Under the pieces are notes generated by a model, which was not told the DNA's origin, did no database searches, and saw only the letters and a list, made by a program, of their open reading frames with translations. Positions 34,277-42,280 of a DNA stretch of 64,000 bases are shown one piece after another. Made by a program: the position numbers and the translations under genes. This DNA is from Amycolatopsis sp. CA-128772 (GTDB lineage Bacteria; Actinomycetota; Actinomycetes; Mycobacteriales; Pseudonocardiaceae). How positions within the stretch are numbered: position 1 is the stretch's first letter; the number at the start of each line of letters is the position of its first letter. Location of the stretch: assembly GCF_002904295.1 (NCBI RefSeq), contig NZ_PPHG01000060.1, forward strand, positions 38,663 through 102,662. The letters are read 5' to 3'.

Positions 34277-34430
34277 GGCGAGCCAGTTTAGTCGGACCCC
34301 TCTGGTAGACCTGCATCAGACCGTGACGCGCCGACGTCGATGCCCACGTCGCCGGTGGCTTCCGTGGTTGAATGGCGCCCGCGGAGAGCTAGGTCTGAAT
34401 CGCCAGGACGCCCGATTGAGAGGGACTCGG

Positions 34431-34739
34431 ATGGACGCCGCGGAGTCGATGGCTGAGCCGCAGCCGTCGCCGCCGAAGCCCGTGCCCGGCCTGACCGAAC
34501 GCGAGGTCGAGATCCTCGCCTTCGAGCGTCAGTGGTGGCGGCATGCCGGGGCGAAGGAGAACGCCATCCGCGAACGCTTCGACTTGTCTGCTACACGCTA
34601 CTACCAGCTGCTCAACAAGCTGCTGGAGAAGCCGGAGGCGATCGAAGCCGACCCGATGCTGGTGAAGCGGCTGCGGAAAACGCGGGCCGCCCGCCAGCGC
34701 AAGCGAGGCGCCCGGCGACTGGGGATCGAGCTGAAATGA
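34431..34739 (+). CDS. DUF3263 protein (Rv0430-like)
   Basis: 102 aa basic protein. The core L-T-E-R-E-V-E-I-L-A-F-E-R-Q-W-W is followed by A-I-R-E-R-F-D-L-S-A-T-R-Y-Y-Q-L-L-N, a helix-turn-helix-like region, and a C-terminus dense in Arg/Lys. It is a likely DNA-binding protein of unknown target. ATG 34431 follows GAGAGGGA. It overlaps the next gene by 4 bp (ATGA) and is divergent from def, as in mycobacteria. Confidence 0.9.
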   Translation: MDAAESMAEPQPSPPKPVPGLTEREVEILAFERQWWRHAGAKENAIRERFDLSATRYYQLLNKLLEKPEAIEADPMLVKRLRKTRAARQRKRGARRLGIELK

Positions 34740-35422
34740 GTGTGTTTTCGGGTATGTCCCGGCCGATGAAGGCCGCGGGCGTCGCGTTGGTCGGGGTGGC
34801 CATCATCGCCGCCGTGATCGGCGGGATCACGGCGCTGGGTGGCGGCGACGGGTCGAACGAAGCCGGGCCGAGCGGCACCGCGACGCAGCCGGGTACGTCC
34901 GGCGGGACATCGGCGCCGCCGTCGGGCTCTGCTTCGACACCGCCTTCGACTTCGGCGAGCTCTTCGTCGGCCACGCCGTCGTCGCCGAGTTCGCCGGCGC
35001 CCGGTCAGCCGACGTCGGCCGGCCCCGGGCAGCCCGGCCAGCCGGGGCAGCCCGGCCAGCCGGGGCAGCCCGGCCAACCGGGTCAACCCGGTCAGCCGGG
35101 CGGTGACCAGCAGGCGTCCAACAAGTGGGTGACCGTCCGGGTGCTCAACAACTCGACGATCAAGGGCCTGGCGGACCGGGCGGCCGAGGACTTCCGCGGC
35201 GGCGGCTGGAACGTCAACGAGGTCGGCAACTACTCCCAGGGCATCATCCCGACGACGACGGCGTACTACCGCCCGGGCACCGACGAGGAAGCCGCGGCCA
35301 AGCAGCTGGCCCAGGAGTTCGACATCAAGGCCGAGCCGCGCTTCGAAGGCATCCAGAGCGCGACCCCCGGCGTCATCGTCATCGTGACGAAGGAATACCA
35401 GAGCGGCCACAAGGGCAGCTGA
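34736..35422 (+). CDS. LytR_C-domain membrane protein, VirR-like (Rv0431)
   Basis: 228 aa. N-terminal membrane helix (about 11-36), then a Ser/Thr/Pro linker and about eight G-Q-P repeats, then a LytR C-terminal domain (about 132-225) starting V-T-V-R-V-L-N-N-S-T-I-K-G-L-A. Mycobacterial VirR has the same plan and affects envelope integrity and vesicle release. Its position after DUF3263 supports orthology. The G-Q-P tract is encoded by a short tandem DNA repeat (CAGCCCGGC/CAGCCGGGG) and may vary in length between strains. Confidence 0.87.
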   Translation: MSVFSGMSRPMKAAGVALVGVAIIAAVIGGITALGGGDGSNEAGPSGTATQPGTSGGTSAPPSGSASTPPSTSASSSSATPSSPSSPAPGQPTSAGPGQPGQPGQPGQPGQPGQPGQPGQPGGDQQASNKWVTVRVLNNSTIKGLADRAAEDFRGGGWNVNEVGNYSQGIIPTTTAYYRPGTDEEAAAKQLAQEFDIKAEPRFEGIQSATPGVIVIVTKEYQSGHKGS

Positions 35423-35432
35423 AGCTTCCGGG

Positions 35433-35469
35433 AAAAGGGGCGGCCGTCGCGCGACGGCCGCCCCTTTTT
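35433..35469. terminator. Strong bidirectional rho-independent terminator
   Basis: AAAAGGGGCGGCCGTCG and its exact complement (17-bp arms, 2-nt loop) end in TTTTT on the plus strand and also read as a T-tract on the minus strand. It serves the virR-like gene and the convergent ATPase gene, whose stop overlaps its edge. Confidence 0.93.
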
Positions 35470-37730
35470 CATTCGCCGGACTGGGTCTTCGCGTACGCCT
35501 CGAGGGTGGCGAGCTGGGCCGGGTCGAGGCTCGGCCGGACCGTCTTCCGGGCCGTCTCCAGGTGGGCCGCGGTGACTTCGCGAGCCTCCAGCGACTCGCG
35601 CATCGCCGTCAACGCCGCTTCGCGGATCAGCGCCGCGCAGTCGGCCGCCGAGTAACCGTCCAGAGTGGACGCCACCGCGGCCAGGTCGACGTCGTCGGCC
35701 AGCGGCGTGTTCTTCGAGGTGGCGGCCAGGATCGCCGCGCGGGACCCGGCGTCCGGCGGCGGCACGTAGACGCGGCGCTCGAGCCGGCCCGGCCGCAGCA
35801 GCGCCGGGTCGACCAGCTCCGGCCGGTTCGTCGCGCCCAGGACGACGACCTCGCGCATCGGCTCGACGCCGTCGAGCTCGGTGAGCAGGGCCGCGACCAC
35901 GCGGTCGGCGACGCCCGAGTCGGACGACTGGCCGCGGCGCGGGGCGAGCGCGTCGATCTCGTCCAGGAAGATCAGCGCGGGCGCGGCCTCGGCGGCCCGG
36001 CGGAACAGCTCGCGGACCGCGCGTTCGGACTCGCCGACCCACTTGTCCATCAGCTCGGCGCCCTTGACCGCGAAGACGTTCAGCGCGCCGGTGCCGGCCA
36101 GCGCCCGCACGAGGAACGTCTTGCCACCACCGGGCGGCCCGTACAGCAGCACCCCGCGCGGCGGTTCGACGCCGAGCCGGGCGAACGAGTCCGGGTACCG
36201 CAGCGGCCAGAGCACGGCTTCGGTGAGCGACTGCTTGACGTCGACCATGTTCCCGACGTCGTCCAGGGTCAGCCCGCCGGTGGCCAGGTTGTCCGAAGTG
36301 GACATCGACACCGGCCGGACGGTGGCCAGCGCGTCCAGCAGGTCCCGCTGCGAGATGCGCGGCTCGTCGGTGTCGCGCTGGCGCAGCGCCGCCCGCAACG
36401 CGGCGTCGCGGCGCAGCGCGATCAGGTCCGCCGCCACGAAGCCCGGCGTCCGCTCGGCGAGGACGCCGCAGTCGATGCCCTGGTCGAGCGGGACGTCCCG
36501 GAGCAGGACGTTGAGCAGCTCACGGCGGGTTTTCGCGTCCGGAAGGGCCAGGCCGAGCTCACGGTCCAGCAGGTCGGCGGCGCGCAGCCGCGGGTCGGCG
36601 GACTCCGCCCGGGCCGTCGTCGCGACGACGGCGAAACGCTCGCGTTTGAGGGCTGTCCTCAGCTCCTCCAGCACGACCGTGGCGACCGGCGGCGGGCTCG
36701 CCGCGGGCAGCAGCGCGTCGACGTCGGTGAGCAGCAGGACGGTCGGGCCGTCGGCCGCGCGGACGGCCTCGCGCAGGCGGGCCACGGCGACGTTCGGGTC
36801 CAGCACGGCGAGGTTCGGCGCGGCCAGCGGGACGACTCTGATGTCGGCTTCGTGGGCCACCGAGCGCACGAGCGTCGCCTTGCCGACGCCCTCGGGGCCG
36901 GACAGCAGGACGCCGAGGTGGGCGGGCGCGCCGAGCCGGGCCAGCAGCTCGGGCCGGTGGAAGGCCAGGTCGAACCACTCGCCGAGCTTGCGCGCGGCGG
37001 CCTCGGCACCGATCAGGTCGGCCAGCGGCACGGCCGGCTCCTCTTCGGTGACGACCTCGTCCTCGACGACCTCGGCGTCGATCCACTCCTCGGCCGCGGT
37101 GACGGCGGAGGTGCGGACCAGCGCGGTCGCCGTCCGCGGCACGGCGGCTTCGGCGGCCGGGCGCGCGCCGTCCCGCCAGGTGACCACTGTGGACGGTCCG
37201 ACGGCGACGGTGCCGGCGGGCTCGGTGGCGGTGACGGTGAGCAGCTCGTTCGTCCAGGTGGCGCCGATCGCGCGGGACAGCTGGCCGCGCAGGCCGGCCG
37301 GGTCCGACCCCGGCGACGGCGCGAGGTCCTGCGGCAGCAGCGAAACGGCGTCACCGATGGTGAGCACCTTGCCGATCAGCGCGAGCCGCAGCATGTGCGG
37401 GCTGACCGACACGCTGGCCAGCCGCGACCCGGCGACGGTCACCGTCTTCGCGGCCGCGACCTCGGCGGGCGCGACGACGACCTCCGCGCCCTCGGTGACG
37501 CCGAGGTTCGACATGGTGACGTCGTCGGTGAGCAGGACACCGGGCACGCCGGTCTCGTCGGCGGGCGCGGCGAGCGCGGCGCTGACCCGCGCCCCGGTGA
37601 GGTGCACGGCGTCCCAGGCCCGCAGGCCGAGCGCGTCGAGGACTTCGGGATGCAGCCGGACAACGCCCCGGCGCGTGTCCAGCGCGGACGGCGTGTGCCG
37701 GACGGTCAGCGTGATCTGCGGGTGGCTCAC
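35469..37730 (-). CDS. CDC48-like tandem AAA ATPase (Rv0435c-like)
   Basis: 753 aa. An N-domain (1-190) is followed by D1 (about 235-460) and D2 (about 485-740). D2 is canonical: Walker A G531-P-P-G-G-G-K-T, Walker B I-F-L-D590-E591-I-D, and the L-R-P-G-R-L arginine region. D1 keeps Walker A (G278-P-E-G-V-G-K284-A-T), but Walker B reads L-L-L-T-D-V-D, so the catalytic Glu is replaced by Val; D1 may bind but not hydrolyse ATP. It is probably an unfoldase. The gene lies beside pssA-psd as in mycobacteria. Confidence 0.93.
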   Translation of the reverse strand: MSHPQITLTVRHTPSALDTRRGVVRLHPEVLDALGLRAWDAVHLTGARVSAALAAPADETGVPGVLLTDDVTMSNLGVTEGAEVVVAPAEVAAAKTVTVAGSRLASVSVSPHMLRLALIGKVLTIGDAVSLLPQDLAPSPGSDPAGLRGQLSRAIGATWTNELLTVTATEPAGTVAVGPSTVVTWRDGARPAAEAAVPRTATALVRTSAVTAAEEWIDAEVVEDEVVTEEEPAVPLADLIGAEAAARKLGEWFDLAFHRPELLARLGAPAHLGVLLSGPEGVGKATLVRSVAHEADIRVVPLAAPNLAVLDPNVAVARLREAVRAADGPTVLLLTDVDALLPAASPPPVATVVLEELRTALKRERFAVVATTARAESADPRLRAADLLDRELGLALPDAKTRRELLNVLLRDVPLDQGIDCGVLAERTPGFVAADLIALRRDAALRAALRQRDTDEPRISQRDLLDALATVRPVSMSTSDNLATGGLTLDDVGNMVDVKQSLTEAVLWPLRYPDSFARLGVEPPRGVLLYGPPGGGKTFLVRALAGTGALNVFAVKGAELMDKWVGESERAVRELFRRAAEAAPALIFLDEIDALAPRRGQSSDSGVADRVVAALLTELDGVEPMREVVVLGATNRPELVDPALLRPGRLERRVYVPPPDAGSRAAILAATSKNTPLADDVDLAAVASTLDGYSAADCAALIREAALTAMRESLEAREVTAAHLETARKTVRPSLDPAQLATLEAYAKTQSGE

Positions 37731-37786
37731 GCCGTCAACCCTAGCGAGCCACCGCGTCCCCGGCGCTCCCGTGTCGACCTCCCGAA

Positions 37787-37929
37787 CACGCGAGATGCCC
37801 CCTCAAGCACGCGAGATGCCCGCCCGATCACGCGAGATGCCTGCCGGATCACGCGGGGTCGCCGTACCGGAACGGCGAACTCGCGTGATCAGGGACGGAA
37901 CTCGCGTGATTGGGGGCGTAACTCGCGTG
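37787..37929. repeat. Seven 8-bp motifs at exact 21-bp intervals, two opposed blocks
   Basis: CACGCGAG starts at 37787, 37808 and 37829, with a one-mismatch copy at 37850. The reverse complement CTCGCGTG starts at 37880, 37901 and 37922. Every step inside a block is 21 bp. The flanking bases (GATGCC, GATTGGGGGC) are partly conserved. The array lies in the spacer between the ATPase start and the pssA stop. Confidence 0.9.
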
Positions 37930-37943
37930 ATTGGGGGGCGACA

Positions 37944-38894
37944 CTACTTGCGGCGGAGGCCGATCTGGCGCCAGGTGCGGCGGCGGGGGCCCTGGCCGTT
38001 GTCCGAGGGGCTGCGGGGGATGCGGGCCGTCTCGCGGGGGAGGCGGACCGCGCGCATGGCCGCGCCCGCGACGCGGCGGCGCAGCGGGCGCCGCAGGCCC
38101 AGGCGGCGGGGGGAGCGGGCCCGGCGGATCGCGCGGCGCTCGCTCGGCGGGACCGTCCAGGCCTCCGGGTGCGCCGCCAGCCAGCGGTGCCGGTAGATCG
38201 AGTACGGGATGTGCGCCAGGTACAGGACCATCGCCGCGATCAGCGCGACCAGCGGGAACTGGATGATCGCCGCGGCCAGCAGGGCGACGCCCAGCAGCAG
38301 CGGCGCGATCGCCTTGGGCGGCGCCTTGACCGTCTTCAGCGACAGCGTCGGGATGCGGCTGATCAGCAGTGCCGCGATGGCGACCGTCCACGCCCACACG
38401 ACGTACTGCGACGACCACCACCCCTCGCCCCACTGCAGGTAGGCCACCAGCGGCAGCATCCCCAGCAGGCCGCCCGCGGGCGCCGGGACGCCGACGAAGA
38501 ACTCGCTCGCGTACGGCGGCTGCTCGGTGTCGTCCAAGAGCGTGTTGAACCGGGCCAGCCGCAGGATCATGCAGACGGCGAAGATCAGCGACGCCACCCA
38601 GCCGATCCGGTCCGCGCCGGTCTGCCACACGTAGATCACCAGGGCCGGCGCGACGCCGAAGGAGATGCCGTCGGACAGCGAGTCCAGCTCGGCGCCCATC
38701 TTCGACGTCGCGTCCAAGAGACGGGCGATCCGGCCGTCCAGGCTGTCGAGCACCGCCGCGATGCCGATCGAGGCGATCGCCATCGCGTAGTTCCTGGTCA
38801 GCGCGAACTGCACGGCCGACAGGCCCGCGCACAGCGCCAGCACGGTGATGGCGTTCGGCAGCAGCCGGACGCCCGGGGTGGTCACGCGGACCAT
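37944..38894 (-). CDS. pssA: CDP-diacylglycerol--serine O-phosphatidyltransferase PssA
   Basis: 316 aa membrane enzyme making phosphatidylserine. The CDP-alcohol phosphotransferase signature is complete: D-S-L-D-G-R-I-A-R, eight residues, then G-A-E-L-D-S-L-S-D near residues 50-75. About six to seven helices are followed by a basic Arg-rich C-terminal tail (about 60 residues) that is longer than usual. It starts 3 bp after psd, so the two form a phosphatidylethanolamine operon. Confidence 0.93.
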   Translation of the reverse strand: MVRVTTPGVRLLPNAITVLALCAGLSAVQFALTRNYAMAIASIGIAAVLDSLDGRIARLLDATSKMGAELDSLSDGISFGVAPALVIYVWQTGADRIGWVASLIFAVCMILRLARFNTLLDDTEQPPYASEFFVGVPAPAGGLLGMLPLVAYLQWGEGWWSSQYVVWAWTVAIAALLISRIPTLSLKTVKAPPKAIAPLLLGVALLAAAIIQFPLVALIAAMVLYLAHIPYSIYRHRWLAAHPEAWTVPPSERRAIRRARSPRRLGLRRPLRRRVAGAAMRAVRLPRETARIPRSPSDNGQGPRRRTWRQIGLRRK

Positions 38895-38897
38895 CGA

Positions 38898-39623
38898 TCA
38901 GCCTTTCGCGGGCGCGGCAGGGAGTTCGGCGATGACCGTCTCGCCGCCGACCGTGCGCTGGCCCTTGCTGACCAGCACCGTCGAGCCCGGCGGGAGGTAG
39001 AGGTCCACCCGGGAGCCGAACCGGATGATGCCGTACGTCGACGCGGCACCGACCTTGTCGCCCTCGCGGATCTCGCAGAGGATGCGGCGCGCGACCAGCC
39101 CGGCGATCTGCACGACGACGAGCTCGTGGCCGTCTTCGGTGCGCATCAGCACGGAGTTGCGTTCGTTGTCGTCGCTGGCCTTGTCCAGGTCGGCGGAGAG
39201 GAACTTGCCCGGCCGGTAGGCCACGCGCTCGATCACGCCGTTCGCCGGCACGCGCTGGACGTGCACGTCGAACACCGAGAGGAACACCGAGACGCGCATC
39301 CGCGGCTCGGCCGGCAGGCCCAGCTCGGCGGGCGGCACGGCTTCCTCGATCAGCGACACGAGACCGTCGGCCGAGGCCAGCGCGACGCCGTCACGCGGCG
39401 GCGGGACGCGCTTGGGCTCACGGAAGAACGCGGCCGTCGCCACCGTCGCCAGCGCCCCGACGAGCCCGAGGCCCTTCGAGAACCGGCGGGCCAGCAGCGT
39501 CGCGGCGACGCCGCCGGCCACGAACGGGCGACCCGCGGGGTGCATCGGCGGCAGCGTCTCGCGGGCGAGCTGGAGGGCGTGCGCGACTGGGTTGCCGGCG
39601 GACTCCGGCCGGGTGCCGCTCAT
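38898..39623 (-). CDS. psd: Phosphatidylserine decarboxylase proenzyme Psd
   Basis: 241 aa, short PSD class. The self-cleavage site G-S-T is present in L-P-P-G-S-T-V-L-V; the Ser becomes the pyruvoyl cofactor of the alpha chain. Conserved F-L-S-V-F-D-V-H-V-Q-R-V-P and N-E-R-N-S-V are visible, with a hydrophobic N-terminal region. It turns phosphatidylserine into phosphatidylethanolamine together with PssA downstream. The 39624-39860 spacer upstream shows nothing further. Confidence 0.93.
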   Translation of the reverse strand: MSGTRPESAGNPVAHALQLARETLPPMHPAGRPFVAGGVAATLLARRFSKGLGLVGALATVATAAFFREPKRVPPPRDGVALASADGLVSLIEEAVPPAELGLPAEPRMRVSVFLSVFDVHVQRVPANGVIERVAYRPGKFLSADLDKASDDNERNSVLMRTEDGHELVVVQIAGLVARRILCEIREGDKVGAASTYGIIRFGSRVDLYLPPGSTVLVSKGQRTVGGETVIAELPAAPAKG

Positions 39624-39860
39624 GGTCGGGTCCCCTGGTTTCGTGTCGGAAGCATGGTCGGCGCCGGAGGTCCGGCGGGCGCCACCACGCTACCGCTGCC
39701 CCAGGTGAGCGTGTCCGTGCGCCCCACCCGGCTCCTCCGCGAGGGGGTCACCGCGGCGGGTGGGAATGATCGCCCGGTCGTAACGCATGGTCGATTTCAG
39801 CGATGACTCTAAGTAGTTGCCGCCGTTCGGGGCGCTGCCCCGTGTGACCTGTGAGGACCG

Positions 39861-40073
39861 ATGATCCAGCGCCACGATCCTGCCGAAGCCCGCCTTCGCG
39901 AGCTCCTGGGCGCGTGGCGTCAGGAGATCGACGAGGTGCCCGTGCCGCCGCTCGTCGACCCGGTGCGCGCGGTCGACGTGGTCATCGAAGCGAAGAAGAG
40001 GGGCCGGGTGCATCCGCCCCCCGACGGCGCACGCACCCGGCCACCGGGAGATGCGCGTGAGGGAGCAGTCTAG
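39861..40073 (+). CDS. Small hypothetical protein
   Basis: 70 aa, not recognised. The first 48 residues look coding (R-H-D-P-A-E-A-R-L-R-E-L-L-G-A-W-R-Q-E-I-D then P-V-P-P-L-V-D-P-V-R-A-V-D-V-V), amphipathic and charged; the rest is low complexity. GTGAGGA precedes the ATG at a suitable distance. It lies alone between divergent psd and the convergent GlsB-like gene. Confidence 0.5.
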   Translation: MIQRHDPAEARLRELLGAWRQEIDEVPVPPLVDPVRAVDVVIEAKKRGRVHPPPDGARTRPPGDAREGAV

Positions 40074-40112
40074 CGGCCGGCGGCCCCTTGATCACCGTTC
40101 GCCGGAGAATAG

Positions 40113-40397
40113 TTACCAGCGGTCACTCGGACGCCGGGTGCGCCCGCTGACCAGCCGCAGGATCGCCAGCAGCACGACCGCGCCGAGGATGGCCACGCCG
40201 AAGCTGGGGAAGTCGAAGTCGAACGTCTTCGCCTGGCCGGTCGCGAGCCGGTAGAGCAGCCCGCCCAGCGCCGCGCCGACGACCCCGACGAGCACGCTGA
40301 CCAGGCAACCCTGCCGGTGCCGCGCGCGCCCGCCGACGACCAGGTTCGCGGCCCAGCCGACGATCGCGCCGAAGATCACCCATGCGACGAAACCCAT
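40113..40397 (-). CDS. GlsB/YeaQ/YmgE family stress-response membrane protein
   Basis: 94 aa, three transmembrane helices with Gly-rich packing: I-F-G-A-I-V-G-W-A-A-N and G-C-L-V-S-V-L-V-G-V-V-G-A-A-L-G-G are typical of the transglycosylase-associated-protein family. Function unknown; often stress-induced. It is divergent from the ArsR gene, sharing the 14-bp-periodic operator-like array. Confidence 0.88.
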   Translation of the reverse strand: MGFVAWVIFGAIVGWAANLVVGGRARHRQGCLVSVLVGVVGAALGGLLYRLATGQAKTFDFDFPSFGVAILGAVVLLAILRLVSGRTRRPSDRW

Positions 40398-40418
40398 GCC
40401 CGAAGCTTACGCGGGCAG

Positions 40419-40468
40419 TTGCACAAGCGCCATTGCGCAAGAGGTCTTGTACAACTAGTCTTGTGCGT
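40419..40468. promoter_or_regulatory. Four TTGNNCAA boxes at exact 14-bp spacing
   Basis: TTGCACAA (40419), TTGCGCAA (40433), TTGTACAA (40447) and the partial TTGTGCGT (40461) are stepped by 14 bp. The last abuts the arsR ATG at 40470. A -35-like TTGCGC (40433) and -10-like TAGTCT (40456) with a 17-bp spacer would start transcription at about 40468, so the arsR mRNA may be leaderless and the boxes would cover the promoter. Confidence 0.6.
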
Positions 40469-40469
40469 T

Positions 40470-41030
40470 ATGGGCGATGACATCAGGGAGATCCGCGATT
40501 CGAAGGTGCTGGCCGCCATGTCGCACCAGCTGCGGCGCCGGCTCCTGGAACTGCTCCACCTCGACGGCCCGGCGACGGCGTCGGTGCTCGCCGCGAAGAC
40601 CGGCCAGGCGGTCGGCAACGTCAGCCACCACATGAAGGTCCTGGCCGCGGCGAAGCTGGTCGAGGAAGCTCCGGAACTGGCCCGTGACCAGCGTGAACGC
40701 TGGTGGAAGCGCAGTGCGAGGACGCTGCGGTGGGCGGCCGGCGACTTCCCCGGCGACCCGGTCGCCGAAGCCGCCGAGGTCCTCGTGCTCGACCACCAGA
40801 CGGCGGTCGCCCGAGACTGGATCGCCAGCCGCGAGACCTACCCCGAACAGTGGCGCGGGGCGCCGTTCAGCATCGACACGTGGGTGCGGCTGTCCAAGGA
40901 GGAGCTCGACGAGCTCAACGAGCGGATCTTCCTGCTGATCAGCGAGTTCGAGAACCGCACCGAACCGGGCGACGGCGTCGAGCGCCGCCCGGTCTTCTTC
41001 GCCGCGCGAGCGTCGCTGGGCAAGCCGTGA
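40470..41030 (+). CDS. ArsR-family winged-helix regulator
   Basis: 186 aa. The HTH region is M-S-H-Q-L-R-R-R-L-L-E-L-L-H-L-D-G-P-A-T-A-S-V-L-A-A, then G-N-V-S-H-H-M-K-V-L as recognition helix. A longer C-terminal half of unknown ligand follows, without metal-binding Cys pairs. No Shine-Dalgarno precedes ATG 40470; leaderless translation is likely. Its stop overlaps the MFS start (GTGA), so it probably controls that exporter and itself. Confidence 0.88.
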   Translation: MGDDIREIRDSKVLAAMSHQLRRRLLELLHLDGPATASVLAAKTGQAVGNVSHHMKVLAAAKLVEEAPELARDQRERWWKRSARTLRWAAGDFPGDPVAEAAEVLVLDHQTAVARDWIASRETYPEQWRGAPFSIDTWVRLSKEELDELNERIFLLISEFENRTEPGDGVERRPVFFAARASLGKP

Positions 41031-42280
41031 AAGGGCTCTGGGGGAACCGGGACTTCCGGCTGCTGTGGACCGGCGAGACCACCAGCATGCTCGGCAGCAT
41101 GGTCGCGACCACGGCGTTGCCGCTGGTCGCGGTGGTCACGCTGCAGGCGAGCACCTTCGAGGTCGCGCTGCTGACCGCGGTGGCCTGGCTCCCGTGGCTG
41201 CTCGTCGGCCTGCCCGCCGGCGCCTGGGTCGACCGGCTGCCGAAGCGGCCGGTGATGCTCGTCAGCAACACCGTCTCGATGGTGGTGTTCGGCAGCGTCC
41301 CGCTCGCCGCCGTCTTCGGCGTGCTGACCATGCCGTACCTGCTGGCCGCGGCCCTGCTCGGCGGCTTCGCGAAGGTGTTCTTCACCCTCGCCTACCGCGC
41401 GTACCTCCCGGCCCTCGTCCGCGACGACGAACTCCTGGCCGCCAACGCCAAGCTCCAGGGCAGCGAGTCCGCGACGCAGGTCGCCGGACCGGGCCTGGCG
41501 GGGTTGCTGGCCCAGGCGTTCGGCCCGGTCAGCGGCATCCTCGCGGACGCGGTCAGCTTCGGCGTCTCCGTGCTGTGCGTGCGGACGATCCGGGCGCGCG
41601 AGACCGTCGTCCCCGCCGAGCGCTCGCCGCTGCGCAGCCAGATCGCCGAAGGGCTGCGGTTCGTCGTGCACGACCGGTACCTGCGCACGCTCATGGTGTT
41701 CGGCGCCGTCTCCAACCTCGCGCTCGCCGGTTACCAGGCCGTCCAGATCGTCTTCCTGTCCCGCACCCTCGGCACCGCACCCGGCCTGCTCGGCCTGGTC
41801 CTGGCCACGGCCGCGGCCGGCGGGGTGCTCGGCGCGGCGGTGGCCGGACGGCTCGCCGCGCGCTTCGGGGCCGCCCGCGCGTGGCTGCTGTGCGAGGTCT
41901 TCGCGGCACCGATGCTGCTGCTCGGGCCGCTGAGCAGCCCCGGCGGGGGACTCGTGCTGTTCGTGCTCGCGGAGTTCGGCGTCTGTGCCGGTGTCGTCGC
42001 CGGCAACGTGCTGGTGACGACGTTCCGGCAGCAGTACTGCCCGCCCGAGCTGTTCAGCCGGGTCAATTCCAGCATGTCGCTCGTCAACTACGGGTCGATC
42101 CCGCTGGCCGGTGTCCTCGGCGGCGTGCTGGGCGAAGCGATCGGCGTCCGCGAAACGCTGTGGGCGGCCGCGGCGGTTTCGCTCCTCGCGCTGCCGCTGC
42201 TCGCGCCCTACCGGAAGCTGCGGGACTTCCCGGTCAGAGCAGCAGGACGTCCACCTCGTCGCCAACCGCTGCCGACGTGA
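41027..42280 (+). CDS. MFS transporter (enterobactin exporter/MdtG-like type)
   Basis: 417 aa, twelve predicted helices. It starts V-K-G-L-W-G-N-R-D-F-R-L-L-W-T-G-E, the usual opening of the MFS_3/EntS-like group. Motif A variants are G-A-W-V-D-R-L-P-K-R and G-R-L-A-A-R-F-G-A. It is probably an efflux pump under the preceding ArsR regulator, coupled by a GTGA overlap. The 3' end overlaps the convergent moeA gene by 47 bp. Confidence 0.88.
   Translation: MKGLWGNRDFRLLWTGETTSMLGSMVATTALPLVAVVTLQASTFEVALLTAVAWLPWLLVGLPAGAWVDRLPKRPVMLVSNTVSMVVFGSVPLAAVFGVLTMPYLLAAALLGGFAKVFFTLAYRAYLPALVRDDELLAANAKLQGSESATQVAGPGLAGLLAQAFGPVSGILADAVSFGVSVLCVRTIRARETVVPAERSPLRSQIAEGLRFVVHDRYLRTLMVFGAVSNLALAGYQAVQIVFLSRTLGTAPGLLGLVLATAAAGGVLGAAVAGRLAARFGAARAWLLCEVFAAPMLLLGPLSSPGGGLVLFVLAEFGVCAGVVAGNVLVTTFRQQYCPPELFSRVNSSMSLVNYGSIPLAGVLGGVLGEAIGVRETLWAAAAVSLLALPLLAPYRKLRDFPVRAAGRPPRRQPLPT

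Noticed and set aside
37787..37929. CRISPR-like or IS-end interpretation of the 21-bp array
   Set aside because: Repeats are only 8-10 bp, spacing is too short for spacers, and no transposase lies nearby.
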